Below are positions 33,358-44,537 of a stretch of 64,000 nt of DNA, piece after piece; the stretch's first letter is position 1; every line of letters starts with the position of its first letter. Location: the NCBI GenBank assembly GCA_948144175.1, contig CANXME010002001.1:1-64000 (forward strand), in the 5' to 3' direction. A program made the translations under genes and the position numbers. The notes beneath the pieces are model-generated. The model did not search any database. It saw only the letters and a program-made list of their open reading frames with translations, and was not told the origin of the DNA. This DNA comes from Closterium sp. NIES-65 (lineage: Eukaryota; Streptophyta; Zygnematophyceae; Desmidiales; Closteriaceae).

Positions 33358-34683
33358 CACCTTACCTAGCCTAGGAGGTGAGTCAACATACACATATGCA
33401 TTGGCATGCCTATTCTTTAGGCTATTTTGGGTTGCACTATGGACGGTACGGGTTTGCTAGATACAACCCCTCTGTATGCCTTCATTCATCATTCATTCTG
33501 TACTTGACAGAGGCGTGCCTAGCAGGTGGCTAGTCTAGCAAGAGATTGTAGGAACATGCTCTAATGAATGTGCGGGTTTTCACAAAAACTGCCACACACA
33601 TCTCAATGGGTTCTGAGATGGTCACAGCAGGCTGTGATGTGGCTTCTCATGTCTCTGTAACGAGCACACCTGCAGCAACAGCATTGCCTTGCTCGCTGTG
33701 TGAGCTTTGTTGGTGCGGCGTGACATTGGCTCAAATCCACGCCACCGTGGCAGCGATGGCATGCTGGTCGCAGTAGATCCTGTGAAATCCACATTGGGGA
33801 GGCACGGCAGCACGGTGAGCTGCATGGACGGCTGGCCTGACCTGCCTGCCCGGCATGGTGCACCACCCATGCACTGGTGGACGGAGTAGAGCAAGGAAGG
33901 AAAGAGGGGAACTGGGGAGAGCAGGTGAGGGCAGTAGAGAGCAGGCACAAAAACGAGAGAGGGTGGAAGAAGCAGAGAGCATGCGAGGGTGGGATGAGAG
34001 AGAGTCGTACTCCAGTGTTGCCCAATACCCCTTTAGCGCCCTCTCCTCCTCCGCCCTCTCCTTGCACTGCTCTCACCTCACCAACTTCTCACGCGCCCCC
34101 GCACTGCCCCCTCCTCCTCTGCCCTCTCCTCCTCCGCCCTCTACTTGCGCTGCTCTCACCTCACCAACTTCTCACACGCCCTCGCACTACCCCCTCCTCC
34201 TCTGCCCTCTCATCCTCCGCCCTCTCCTTGCGCTGCTCTCACCTCACCAACTTCTCACACGCCCCCGCACTGCCCCCTCCTCCTCCAACACCACCCAGCC
34301 CCCCTTCGCTCTCTGCCCCAAACCTCCCCTCCACATCCGCGTGCCCCTCCCCACCTACGTGCCCCTCCCCACCTGTCGGCCCATCAAAGTCTCGCAGCAC
34401 CATCCGCACCAGCTCCTCATGGGGAGGCAAGAATCGATTGAGCAAGTGCACCCGAGTACAGCTGCTGACACGGGCGAGCAGAGAGGCAGGGACGCAGTTC
34501 AAGTAAGAGAAAACTCTAAGGCAGCGGCAATCACCAGGTAGTTTCACACACTAGGGGGGGAAATTCCCCTCACCAGGGAGGCAATTCCTCTCACCAGGGA
34601 GGCAATTTCTCTCACCAAGGAGGCAATTCCTCTCACCAGGGAGGCAATTCCTCTAAACCAGAGAGGGGGACAATTCGTCTCAC
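33358..34683. other. gene-poor stretch with two minisatellites
   Basis: 33358-34037 shows no gene. 34038-34286 is three units of an 83-bp CT-rich repeat (GCCCTCTCCTCCTCCGCCCT..). About 34569-34655 is four or more units of a 21-bp repeat based on CTCACCAGGGAGGCAATTCC. The minus strand at about 34400-34460 (LPPHEELVRMVLRDFDGP) might be one more exon of the neighbouring IPT9-like remnant, but this is uncertain. Confidence 0.6.
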
Positions 34684-36400
34684 CAGAGGGGTGTGGGCGG
34701 GCAGCCAGTGGAAGAGTGGCTGGGAGCGGAACTAGGTGATCTGGCGCTTGGAGTAGCGCCGTGACGCCTGCTAGAACTTCACGGTGAACGCCACCAGCGC
34801 CGCCTGCAGCGCCCGCTACTCCTCCACCTGCTGCTCTTCCACCTGCTGCTCTTGCTGCCCTCGCTCCTCATTGGTCCCCGCTTACTCCATGAGGCGCTGG
34901 CAGTGCAGCAGGAAGGACATGGCCTGGCGGTAGCCGATGACGCGTGTGGGCGACGAACAGTCGGGCTGCAGCCCTGCTCGCAGCAGCGCCAGGCTCTCCT
35001 CCAGCAGCCCACTTGCCCGCCACACAGGCGGAGAGAGCACGAGTGAGGGCGCGGGGCGATGGGGCATGCAGAGGAAGGCAAGAGATGGAGGCATGAGGAC
35101 GAAGGGGTGCCGTGGGGTTGAGAAAGGCGCGTGGCATTGTGTGGTGTAGGCGAAGGCAATGGTGAGAGGAAGGTGCAGCGGTCTGGAGTCACCAAGTACA
35201 AGCATTTGTTTGGTAGAATCTCAACGGCCGTAAGCCCTTCCACCTAGAAGCATCGTGGCTCGCCTCACCTTTCACCGGCTCTTCGCAGCGTCGATATATT
35301 TGGCGGTACAGTGGGAGGCGAGGGGCGTCCAGGAAAAAGCAGTAGAAGGCGAATGCTGGCACCGAGGCCCCAGCAGCAGCAGCAGCGGCAGCAGCAGCAG
35401 GAGGGGAGGGGAGATGCATTTGGCCTGGTGGGATGGCACGGTGATCTCTTATCGCGGCCGACCTGCGGCCTGAGGGAGGGAGACAGGCAGAGGCTTACAG
35501 AGGCGCTGATGAAAAGGGCGTGATGTGGAAAGGACGGAAAATTGTCATCAAGGTGAAGAGGAGTGAAAAAGAGGTAAAGAGGGAAGGAGGGGATGGTTGT
35601 GCGGGCGATTTTGAGTGGCTCACTGTCCCTGGCCTGCTGGATGCGGGACACTCCTCCACCATTATCCTTCCACCACTCTTGCCCCTCTACACACACACAG
35701 TGCCTCCTACATGCACACATACCCTTAGAATCTCAAACGCTCTGGTCAGCCGGTACCAGTCATTCCGTGCCAACTGGCCTGCTGTGAGTGGGTCGCCCGT
35801 AGCAGCAAGAGCAGCGAGAGCAGCGTCCCAGTCGCCGTCCTCCGCATATCACGCGGCTGCCTGTTCGCCTCGCCCCCCCCTGCTCCCTCTCCTCTCCCCC
35901 TATCCCTGCTTCGGCCTGCCCCCCCCCCCCCCCCCCCCCCATCTCCTCCTTCATCCCTCCCATAACCATGTCAACCCCCCCACACCCACACCCACAACCA
36001 CACCCACACCCACACGCGCACCATCGTTGCCCTCCTCGCTCCTCAACGCTTTCTCCTCACTGAGTCGCCTACTAACGCCTGTCCCTCCATCACTCCCTCT
36101 TCTGCATCCCCCTCACGTCCACCTGCTGCCTCGTCTACCCCACCACCCGCCACTATGCTCCGCTCATCCCCCCTGGCAGCCCTGGCCTGCCGGGCGCGCA
36201 TGACAGTGGCGTGGATCTTGGCAGCCATGGCGCGCTCAAGCGTGGGGCACGAGGGGCACGAGGGGGGCGTGGCGAGGAGGCCGCACAGCAGCCATGCGAG
36301 GTAGAGTCCCGTGCCGCCCACCGCCATGGGCACGCCCCCCCCCTGCAGCACGCCCTCCACCGCTGCACGCGCCGCCTCGTAGAATCGTCTCCCGTGAACT
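34684..36400 (-). pseudogene. IPT9: tRNA dimethylallyltransferase, IPT9-like, 5'-truncated with nonsense codons
   Basis: Host gene remnant. The enzyme adds an isopentenyl group to A37 of tRNAs reading UNN codons, and in plants is a source of cis-zeatin. Exon A (about 36150-36400, acceptor CAG at 36401-36403): FYEAARAAVEGVLQ, VPMAVGGTGLYLAWLLCG. Exon B (35723-35842, donor GTATGT): DWDAALAALAATGDP, ARNDWYRLTRAFEIL, the plant-type block. Exon C (35269-35355, donor GTGAGG): FYCFFLDAPRLPLYRQIYRRCEE. Exon D (34684 to about 35025): GLLEESLALLRAGL, VIGYRQAMSFLL, then QASRRYSKRQ and LFHWLPA. Exon D has four in-frame stops: TAA 34882-34884, TAG 34816-34818, TAG 34771-34773 and TAG 34732-34734. The last replaces a conserved Trp (RQxxWFR) and the third a Gln. 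The C/D splice phase does not match. The N-terminal P-loop exons are missing; copia-3 sequence begins within about 110 bp upstream. Confidence 0.85.
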
Positions 36401-36506
36401 CTGGGGGTGCCGGAGGGGGGGGGGGGGTGGGGGCAGGGTCGGCGATGAGAGGGCATGCCTTTGTTGACATGCTGCTGCTCATGGGCATGCCCCCCCTATT
36501 CCGCGT

Positions 36507-38218
36507 TGCTCCTGAGCGAGGGAGAGCTGGTGCAACCTGTCCTGGACAAGACGCGCGACCTCTACGCGAAGTTGGCGACCGCGGGAATCACCTACCCGGA
36601 GCAGACCAAGTGCCTGAAGATGCTCTCACTGCTGCCTGAATCATGGCTTCAATTCACGAGTGGATTGAGCCTGCCGCAGAACCAGAGCTCGTGGACACTC
36701 GAGTGGGTGCGGACAAAGATTCTGAAGAGAGGACTTCCGTCGCCGCCAACTGAGGGGTGGAGACGACGGCAGCAGCGGCTACGGGATGCAAGGAAGCCAA
36801 CGTGGCAGAGGACGTGGCTTCGGTGGTGCTGGACGCGGTGCGAAGAAAGACGACAACTCCAACGACCAACAAGGAGGTACTCGTTGGGGTCGCGATGCGA
36901 AATCTGGACGTGGGAGCAAGTCGAGTGCTTGTGGCAAAATGAGAGGGAGTTGCTGGTATTGTGAGAAGGAGGGGCACCCCTGGTTTTTGTGCTATAAGAA
37001 ACCCGATGGATGGACCCACCAGAATCGTCACCAGAATGGCGACGCGCGGAGGAAATAGAAAAGCGGCGCGAGCATGGTCGCCGATTCGTCTGACAACAAC
37101 CCGAGAAGCAACGGCGGTGCGGAAAAGAAGAAGGAGCGCACCGCGGGCCAGTTCTTCCATATTGGAGTGCAGGGGGAGCAAGGAGACGCCTCTGCCAAGG
37201 TTGGAGCAGAGCTGCACCCCCTGGACTATTGGGTGTTGAACATAGGCGTTGCTTGGACGATGACGCCGCGCAAGGACGTGCTGGACGACATACGCGCTGT
37301 ACCGATCAACGAGGTGTGTTCTGCCTCTGGACACGATCTAAAGGTGGCTGGTGCGGGACGAGCTGCGTTTAAGGGAGCGGATGGCAAGCCGGTGGTGCTG
37401 CACGACGTTCTCCTCGTTCCTGATCTCAAGGCCAACCTCATCTCCCTCCGAAAGCTTGGCAAGGCTAGGGTCAGCACTAGCACGGATGGGGCACGCACTT
37501 ACAAGGGGCAGCTGGGCAATCAGGTGCTTTGGGATCTGCACGAGAGCAAGGACGCGTACAGATCCATGTGGCAGCTGTCGGCGTTGGCGTGGCAAGGTGG
37601 GGGGCAGGCTGGAGAGGGGTCTGCAACCCAGGGGGAGTGCAAGGCTTTTGGAGGGGTTGGTGTGAAAGTATCGGCCAGATCTGGGAAGACGGATTAGGCA
37701 ACGGCACAACGACGCTTGGGGCATATGGCAATGCCCTGGTTGAAGCAGTTGGAAAAAGATGGAGCCGTTAAGGGTGTGAACCGTAACAGACAGCCACCCG
37801 ATGATAACTGTGAAATCTGTTTGCTCTCAAAGTTGACCCATTTTGCCTTCCATAGTGTGGCTGGCAGGAGCAAGAAGCCTTTGGAGCTGGTTCACATGGA
37901 CTTGGTGGGGCCGCTGCCAGTGCAAGGGCACAAGAGGGAGTGGTATTTCCTAGCCATTGTAAATGATTGGAGCAGACTCATGTGGGCGTATCCGCTGAAA
38001 CAAAAGGACCACGCCGCCTCCACGATACGGGAAGATTGGCTGCCATTCGTGGAGAAGCAAGCGGGATGTGTGGTGAAGCGGATTAGGACAGACCGGGGTG
38101 GTGAGTTCCTTGGAGCTGAGATGACGGCCTGGCTCAAGAAGCAGGGCTTCCAGAGGGAGCTGACCACGGCTTACACCCCACAGTCCAACGGTGTAGCAGA
38201 ACGGGCGAACCGGACTTT
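36507..38218 (+). pseudogene. copia-3 Gag-PR-integrase fragment
   Basis: Starts in the middle of a copia Gag (GELVQPVLDKTRDLYAKLAT, CLKMLSLLPESWLQFTSGL), passes a zinc knuckle (CWYCEKEGHPWFLC, about 36953), then a protease-like segment with the active site damaged (HPLDYWVLNIGVAWTMTPRK, where DSGA is expected; about 37210). The post-PR block follows (FKGADGKPVVLHDVLLVPDL, LGNQVLWDLHESKDAYRSMW) and integrase (HMDLVGPLPVQGHKREWYFL, IRTDRGGEFLGAEMTAWL, SNGVAERANRTL). It is the same family as copia-1, with shared blocks such as HPLDYWV and FKGADGK. It breaks off inside integrase at 38218. Confidence 0.85.
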
Positions 38219-38690
38219 GGCCTTTACAACACGGTCGCCAGAAGGTGGCATTTATACAGACGATGGTATAGACGAAGGTACGGGACAGCTTTATGTTGTT
38301 TGGACACGCGTGGTGCTTTGACTTGGTTCCAACTTGAGTCTAAAATGCTACCACTTTCTAGCTTGCATCGCAATGTCCCATCCCCTTTGCATAGGAATTG
38401 GTTTGTCTTGCTGAACAATGTCTCCATGAACACACCAATCGAGCGACATGTTCCACCTCTGAAGAAAGGTAGAGGGCGAAAGCGAAATGGGAAGCGATCT
38501 ATAGCATCGTACGTGGACAATGGTGCGGCGGCATTTGGCTTACCTGGTGCGGATGCGTCGCACATGGCTGATGCGGCTGTGCATGGTGGTCATGGTACAA
38601 ACGAGTCGCACATTGTTGGTGTGACGGCACATGGTGGGCATTACATGAACGCGTCCCTCAGTTGTGCAAACACGCAGTTCGTCGGCGCCA
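38219..38690 (+). other. segment of unknown origin between two integrase copies
   Basis: Part of a 225-codon frame (38300-38977) with no known motif: a basic patch (KKGRGRKRNGKR) and an Ala/Gly/His-rich part with a loose HGGHGTNESHIVGV / HGGHYMNAS repeat. It lies between duplicated integrase pieces and may be an inserted fragment of another gene or element. Confidence 0.4.
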
Positions 38691-38693
38691 CCT

Positions 38694-38911
38694 CGCTTGC
38701 AATGGCAAGCCACGGCCTATCCTCCGCCTTCGCCTCTCCTGTACCTCCACTCACTGTTTCCTCACTCTCCTCTGCCTTTCTCCAGTCCCCCTCCCAGCTG
38801 CTCACCTCGCCAGCAATGGCAAGCCACGGCCTCCCCTCCTCCTTTGCCTCTCCTGCACCTACACTCGCTGCTTCCTCACTCTCCTCTGCCTTTCTCCAAT
38901 ATCCCTCCCAG
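38694..38911 (+). repeat. 114-bp minisatellite, small array
   Basis: About two units of the same 114-bp repeat as at 39745-40610 (CAATGGCAAGCCACGGCCTC ... CTCCCAGCTGCTCACCTCGC). It ends exactly where the second integrase copy begins. Confidence 0.85.
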
Positions 38912-39735
38912 TGGTATTTCCTATCCATTGTGGATGATTGGAGCAGACTCATGTGTGCGTATCCGCTGAAACAATAGGACCAATGCCGCCTTCACTATAC
39001 GGGAAGATTGGCTGCCATTCGTGGAGAAGCAAGCGGAGTGTGTGGTGAAGCGGATTAGGACAGATCGGGGTGGTGAGTTCCTTAGAGCTGAGATGACGGC
39101 CTGGCTCAAGAAGCAGGGCATCCAGAGGGAGCTGACCACGGCTTATACCCCACAGTCTAACGGTGTTGCAGAATGGGCCAATCAGACAATTCTGGAGACA
39201 GCTACGGCGCTGCTCATAGAATCTGGGCTGGGCAACTCGATGTGGCCCCATGCTGTTCGGCACGTTACCGTCGCTAGGAACAGGGTGCTCACCAAGGTTG
39301 GGGATGACTAGTGGGTACCGTTGGAGAGGTGGCTTGGGAGGAAGCCGCCGGTAGACATGCCGAGGGTGTTCGGTTGCGTGGCAGTCGCCCACGTCCCCAA
39401 GAAGTATCGAAGTAAGTTGGGGGCGAGTGCAATCTGGTGTGTGCATTTGGGGCTAGCTGCTGAGAGCAAGGGATGGCTGCTGTGGGAACCATCCAAGGTT
39501 GTGCTGTTTGACAGCAGGGATGTGAAGTTTGTTGAGGGCATGATGTATGGGAGCTGGGAGAAACAGCCGGAGGCCAGGGTGTCCCAGCAGATGGAGTAGA
39601 TCGCCGTGCAGCTATACTTGACTCCTAGTGTGTGGGAGGAGGGAGAGGAGGCAGCTGCAGAGGGTGGTGATGGAGAGAAGGTACAAGAGGCACCTGCTGG
39701 TGGAGAAAATGATGTGGATACTGGCGGTAGCACTA
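38912..39735 (+). pseudogene. copia-3 second integrase copy
   Basis: Repeats 37945-38218 (WYFLSIVDDWSRLM, IRTDRGGEFLRAEMTAWL, SNGVAEWANQTI) and goes further, through VRHVTVARNRVLTKVGDD and RKPPVDMPRVFGCVAVAHVP to the linker before RT (WCVHLGLAAESKGWLLWEPS, then a Glu-rich stretch). RT and RNase H are absent because the frame runs into the minisatellite. Glu of the DDE triad is kept (AEWA). Stops at 38976 (TAG) and 39309 (TAG). Confidence 0.8.
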
Positions 39736-39744
39736 GTGGAGCTG

Positions 39745-40610
39745 CTCACCTTGCCTGCAATGGCAGGCCACGGCCTCCCCTCTGCCTCCGCCTCTCGTGC
39801 ACCCGCACTCGCTGCTTCCTCACCCTCCTCTACCTTTCTCCAGTCTCCCTCCTAGCTACTCACCTTGCCAGCAATGGCAGGCCACGGCCTTCCCTCCGCC
39901 TCCGCCTCTCCTCCACCTCACTCGTTGCTTCCTCACCCTCCTCCGCCTTTCTCCAGTCTCCCTCCCAGCTGCTCATCTCGCCTGCAATGGCAAGCCATGG
40001 CCTCCCGTCCGCCCCCGCCTCTCCTGCACCTGCAGTCGCTGCTTCCTCGCCCTCCTCCACCTTTCTCTAGTCTCCCTCCTAGCTGCTTACCTCGCCAGCA
40101 ATGGCAAGCCACGACCTCCCCTCCTCCTCCGCCTCTCCTGCACCCGCACTAGCTGCTTCCTCACCCTCCTCCGCCTTTCTCCCATCTCCCTCCCAACTGC
40201 TCACCTCGCCTGCTATGGCAAGCCACGCCCCCCCCCCACCCCGCCTCCGCCTCTCCTGCACCTGCACTCGGTTCTTCCTCACCCTCCTCTGCCTTTCTCC
40301 AGACTCCCTCCCAGCTGCTGACCTCACCAACAATGGCGAGCCACGGCATCCCCTCCTCTTCCTCTCCTGCACCTGCACTCGCTGCTTCCTCACCCTCCTC
40401 CCCCTTTCTCCAGACTCCCTCCCTGCTGCTCACCTCGCCTGCAATGGCAGGGCACGACCTCCCCTCCGCCTCTGCCTCTCCTGCACCTGCACTCGCGGCT
40501 TCCTCACCCTCCTCCGCCTTTCTCCTGTCTCCCTCCCAGCTGCTCACCTCGCCTGCAATGGCAAGCCACGGCCTCCCCTCTGCCATGGCTCCACCTGCTC
40601 TTGCCGGTCA
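39745..40610 (+). repeat. 114-bp minisatellite, main array
   Basis: About seven to eight units. Because 114 is a multiple of three, each frame stays open for long stretches (on the plus strand a 38-residue Ser/Pro/Ala unit MASHGLPSASASPAPALAAS.., on the minus strand an EEGEEAASAGAGEAE-rich unit). These frames are products of the repeat. It abuts the Glu-rich end of copia-3. Confidence 0.88.
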
Positions 40611-40713
40611 CAATTCTTATGTACCTCGTTCGCAGCCAGGCCTGCCACTCCCTTCAGCATCTCCCAGTTCTCATCGCCCCTCCCCCCCCACAACCGCCAT
40701 AGTTGTTTGGTAG

Positions 40714-41859
40714 TTGGGAATTCGCCCTCGCAAGGAGAAGCCCAGGAAACCAGACCCTGCTCCCATGCAGGGGGCGTCTAAGTCAGATGATGAAAGCCAA
40801 GATGAAGAATCAGTAGATGAAGACCTTTCGGACAGTGATCCTGAGCCGCTGAGCCTCCTTGCTGCTGTAAGGCGGGCTGGAATCACTAAAGTAACGTGAG
40901 CTGCATATCAAGCATCTCAAGAAATGAACCGCGAGCAGGCTTGTCGCATCATGGAACTGGAGAACCAAGTACGTCTCACAAACGCGGCCCCAAAATCCCC
41001 TAGCACCGAAGGGGGCATTGGCGGTCAGGCACTTGTACCACAACTTGTATCAGCCCCCCTTGCTGTGCAAGCCCAACGTGTGTCTGCTCCTGTCAATCGC
41101 TCTGCACTTCATACTCAGCTCAACCAACCTTGTAGCAGCCCCACTCCAAAACTTCCCTATGCTCTATCTTCTGTAATGTGGCCACGCACCCAAGCTGCGT
41201 TCTGTCGCATGGTGGCACGGGCACACGTTCGGAGGCAGCAGATCGATTGCTCTGAAATTACGCAACGACAAAAAGATTGGGCTGTGAGGGTCATCACCGC
41301 TATAGATTCATTCCCGGATGTGGATGATGGTCTAAAGGCGAGTCATGAGAAACGCGCATGCGCTTTGGTCGATTACCTCATCCAAAATGGTTGTTCTCAT
41401 GCCTTCAGTAACACGCTCCGAATGATATTCCACTTTCCCTCAGCCCCTGTGACACCCGCCCTTCCCCCATTCCTACATACACACCCCACCCTCTGTTCTC
41501 GAATTCAATGTCTACTCATGCTTGTGTGCAAGGAAACCATGGCGAGGTCATTGACATAGTCTATTTCAGAACATGTCTCCATGACTTCATAATGTGGCCC
41601 AAGCGCAGGCGCATTGAATATGCCCTGCACATGGCACTGGACCTCACCGAGCCAGAGGAGCAACATGTTGTTGCTGTGGTTCTCGCAGCCGACATGCATC
41701 GGGCCTCATATGTCTGAAAGATGTTTCAGAAGTTTCGCAACAAGGCATTGACTGGCGAGCGCGATTGGGTGTACAATATCATCGACTTGCTGGAGCGAAG
41801 CTTGGCGGGAAAAAGAGCGGCACTACAACTGTTGAACAGTTCCAGACAGACTTCAACCC
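40714..41859 (+). pseudogene. unassigned spliced ORF, possibly 5' part of a hAT-type transposase
   Basis: Not recognised. One frame runs from 40714 (acidic start, DDESQDEESVDEDLSDSDPE), through a TGA at 40897-40899, to about 41436 (NREQACRIMELENQVRL coiled stretch; QRQKDWAVRVITAIDSFPDV; ALVDYLIQNGCSHAFSNTL). An intron-like pyrimidine-rich stretch follows. A second exon-like block from about 41531 reads GEVIDIVYFRTCLHDFIMWP and DLTEPEEQHVVAVVLAADMH, then TGA 41715, and KFRNKALTGERDWVYNIIDL. A strong donor GTAAGT follows at 41860. The hAT dimerisation domain at 43716 could be its last exon, across an intron of tandem repeats. This link is an inference from order and splice signals. Confidence 0.4.
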
Positions 41860-43715
41860 GAGTAAGTATGGAGCTGGCCCTCTCTTCCCGCCTTTGCTGC
41901 CTCTGCCCTCCTTCTATCCCACATTCGCCACTCCTCCCTGCCACCACCACAGCCTTAAACCCTTCCATGTAAATCCCTTAATTCCAGACTCCTACCTCAC
42001 TCGCACGGAGCTGCCCCCCTCTGCCCAATTTGTTGTCACTCTCCTCACTCAGTTCCACATCCCCTCCTCCCTCCTGCCACATCCTGCTCTCCTCCCCGCC
42101 ACCACCCCAGGCTCTAATCCTCCGCTGGAAATCCCAAGAGCCCTTCCTTTTTCCCACCTCGCAAGGAGCTGGCCTCATCTGCCCACCGTTTTGACTCTGC
42201 CCTCACTCTGTTCCACATCCCCTCCTCCTTCCTCCCACACCCCCCTCCCCTCCCCACCAGCAACCCAGACTCTAATCCTTCCATCTATATACCCCAAGCC
42301 CACCCTTCTCGCCTCACAAGGAGCTACTCCACTCTGCCCAATGTGTTGTCACTCCCCTCACTCTGTCCCACATCCCTTCTTCCCTCCTCCCACATGCCCC
42401 TCTCCTCCCCGCCACCACCCCAGGCTCTAACGGTTCCACAAAAATCTCCTAAGCCCCTCTTTCTTGCCTCGCAAGGGACTGCACCCTCTGCACACCGTAT
42501 TGTCTTTAACCCTTCTTCTTTCTGTCATCCTTGAAACCCTCCTCTCACTTCCCCCTCTCCGCCCCACCACCAACCCAGGCTCTAACCCTTTGATCCAATC
42601 CCTAGAGCCCCTCCTTTTACCTCACTCACAAGGAGTTACCCCTCTCTGCCCACCGTGTTGTCTCAACCATCACTCTGTCGCACATCCCCCTCGCCTGCCC
42701 TTCAACCCCCTAGGTCTAACCCCTCCAGCCGAATCTCCTAAGTCCCTTTTGTTTTCTCACCTCGCAATGAGCTACCCCCCTTGGTTTGGCCTCTTTGTCT
42801 CTCCCCTCACTCTGTTTCACATCCCCTCCTTCCTCCCACATCCCCCTCTCCGCCACCACCCCAGGCTCTAACTTTCCGAGCCAATGCCAATAGCACATCC
42901 TTCCCGCCTCGCAAGAGTCTGTTCCTCTTTGCCCGCACTCTGTCCCACGTCCCCTCCTCCTCCTCCTCCCACATCCCCCTCTCCTCCACGCCACCAACCC
43001 AGACGCTAATGGTTCAACCAAATCCCCTACGTGCTTGCTTCTTCCCGCCTTCCGAGGAGCTGCCCCTCTCTCCCAACTGTGTTGTCTCACCAATGATTCT
43101 CTCCCACACCCCCCCCGCCTCCCCGTTACCACCCCAGGCTCTAATCCTCCAAGCCAATCCTAAGAGCCCCATCTGCCCACCGTTTTTTCACTGCCCTCAC
43201 TTTATCCCACATCCCCTCCTCCCCTGTCCCACATCCCCCTTTCCTAAACCCGCCACCACAACAGGCTAAAACCCTTCCATCTACATCCCCCATTCCCGTC
43301 CTTTCTCCTCACCCGCAAGGAGCTGCCACCCTCTGCCCACTCTATTGTCTCAACCATCATACTATCCCAAATCCCTTCTTCCTTCCACATCCCCCTCTCC
43401 TCCTCGTCACCACCCTAGGCTCATTCCTTCTACCGACACTCTAATCCCCTCCTATCCTAAGCCCTCAAAAGGAGCTGCACCACTCAGCCCACCGTTTTTT
43501 CACTGCCCTCACTCTCTCCACATCCCCCTCCTCACTCCTCCCACATCCCCCTCTCCTCCTCACCACCATCCCAGGCTCTAATCCTCTGAGCCAATCACCA
43601 GAGCCCCTATTTCAACCTGCCATGCAAGGAGCTGCCCAACTCTGTTGGCCGTGCGCACGTTCTTAAAACTTCCAATGATTGTCATTTTCATTTTCTTCCC
43701 TTTGACCCCCGACAG
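41860..43715 (+). repeat. pyrimidine-rich tandem repeats filling an apparent intron
   Basis: Starts with donor GTAAGTATGG and ends in TTTGACCCCCGACAG, an acceptor. Between them lie about ten to twelve diverged units of roughly 150 bp, each with blocks such as CTCTGCCCACCGTTTTTTC, CACATCCCCTCCTCC, CACCACCCCAGGCTCTAA and CTCGCAAGGAGCTGCCCC. The strand asymmetry is very strong (C+T rich). Confidence 0.7.
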
Positions 43716-44010
43716 GTGTCCAGTTCAGGGAGTGCGAGAGGGAGCTAGTACTGTTTCTGCACACCATGGACAACAACCACGGGGCACTGAGTTCTACAAG
43801 TCGTTGACTGTGATGCTGCAGTCAACGGACTATGCGGGTGCATACCCGAACATGGTGTGTTTGTGGCAGGCAGTGGCAGTGCTCCGGTTGGACACTCTTT
43901 AGTGCGAGCGTGGTTTCAGCCGACAGAACCGCATCAAGAGCTGGACACGTAGCAGTTTGAGAGATGCACGACTGCGCGATTGATGACCTGTGCACTTCTT
44001 TTATCGACAT
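43716..44010 (+). pseudogene. hAT transposase C-terminal exon
   Basis: After the acceptor at 43715, VQFRECERELVLFLHTMD is followed, one frame over, by EFYKSLTVMLQS and YPNMVCLWQAVAVLRLDTL, then a TAG (43902) and CERGFSRQNRIKSW. This is the hAT dimerisation motif with a stop in its middle and at least one frameshift. It is clearly related to 12054-12605 (LWHAVAVLPL, CERGFSRQN). It ends 37 bp before a TIR element. Confidence 0.72.
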
Positions 44011-44046
44011 GTGTGAACTGGATGAACGCAGTGGTGCTCTTTCGTA

Positions 44047-44537
44047 TCGTATAGTTCCGGCTAGAAGACCCGGGGGACTCTCTACAAATGCTTAAAAATA
44101 TGCTTGGGTGGACATTATGGCGGTTGCAATTTTTTAAGACCCGGGGTACACTTATTTATCATATATCAATTTGTCATTTAGGGTGTACAGCTCAATTTGG
44201 GGCAGGGGGGGTCTTATATTCGTAACGAAAAACCGCCTTCGCGTGCAAATTTCGCGCGAGCGGCGCGTCAGATTTCTGTCAGAATTCGAGTCTGACACAA
44301 TCAAAGTGTCAGAATTCGAGTTTGACACAAAATGAATGTCAGAATTCGAAAATTTGCCAGTAAAAACTGACTCACAATTGCAATAACAACTACTTTATAC
44401 ATAAAAGGGGGGTCTTATGATGATTAGAGGCCAAGGGGGGGTCCTCACAATATCTGCCACAATAAGAGTCCCCCTACCCGTTCAAGAGTCCCGGGGGACC
44501 TTCTTACCGGCGGGTCTTCTAGCCGGAACTATACGGT
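44047..44537. mobile_element. TIR element (MITE-like), non-coding
   Basis: The left end ATAGTTCCGGCTAGAAGACC is found inverted at the right end (GGTCTTCTAGCCGGAACTAT, about 44509-44533), giving terminal inverted repeats of about 22-24 bp around about 490 bp without genes. A subterminal GGGGGACTCT/AGAGTCCCGGGGG pair is also inverted. The interior has TCAGAATTCGAGT repeats (44280-44350). The target duplication is unclear, so the superfamily is not assigned. Confidence 0.7.

Noticed and set aside
33603..34076. Cys/His-rich minus-strand ORF as a zinc-finger C-terminus of the IPT9-like gene
   Set aside because: Cys spacing does not match a known zinc finger, and IPT9-class enzymes do not need one.
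34732..34884. Variant genetic code with TAG or TAA read as Gln, as in some ulvophyte algae
   Set aside because: One TAG sits at a conserved Trp, others match CAG or TGG in paired gypsy copies, and copia-4 has a 1532-codon frame under the standard code.
35760..36203. Pro/His-rich plus-strand ORF of 227 codons
   Set aside because: It lies opposite the IPT9-like exons and introns, and is made of C-rich low-complexity sequence.
39605..40781. Ser/Pro/Ala-rich and Glu/Ala/Gly-rich ORFs
   Set aside because: The 114-bp minisatellite is divisible by three, so frames stay open by periodicity.
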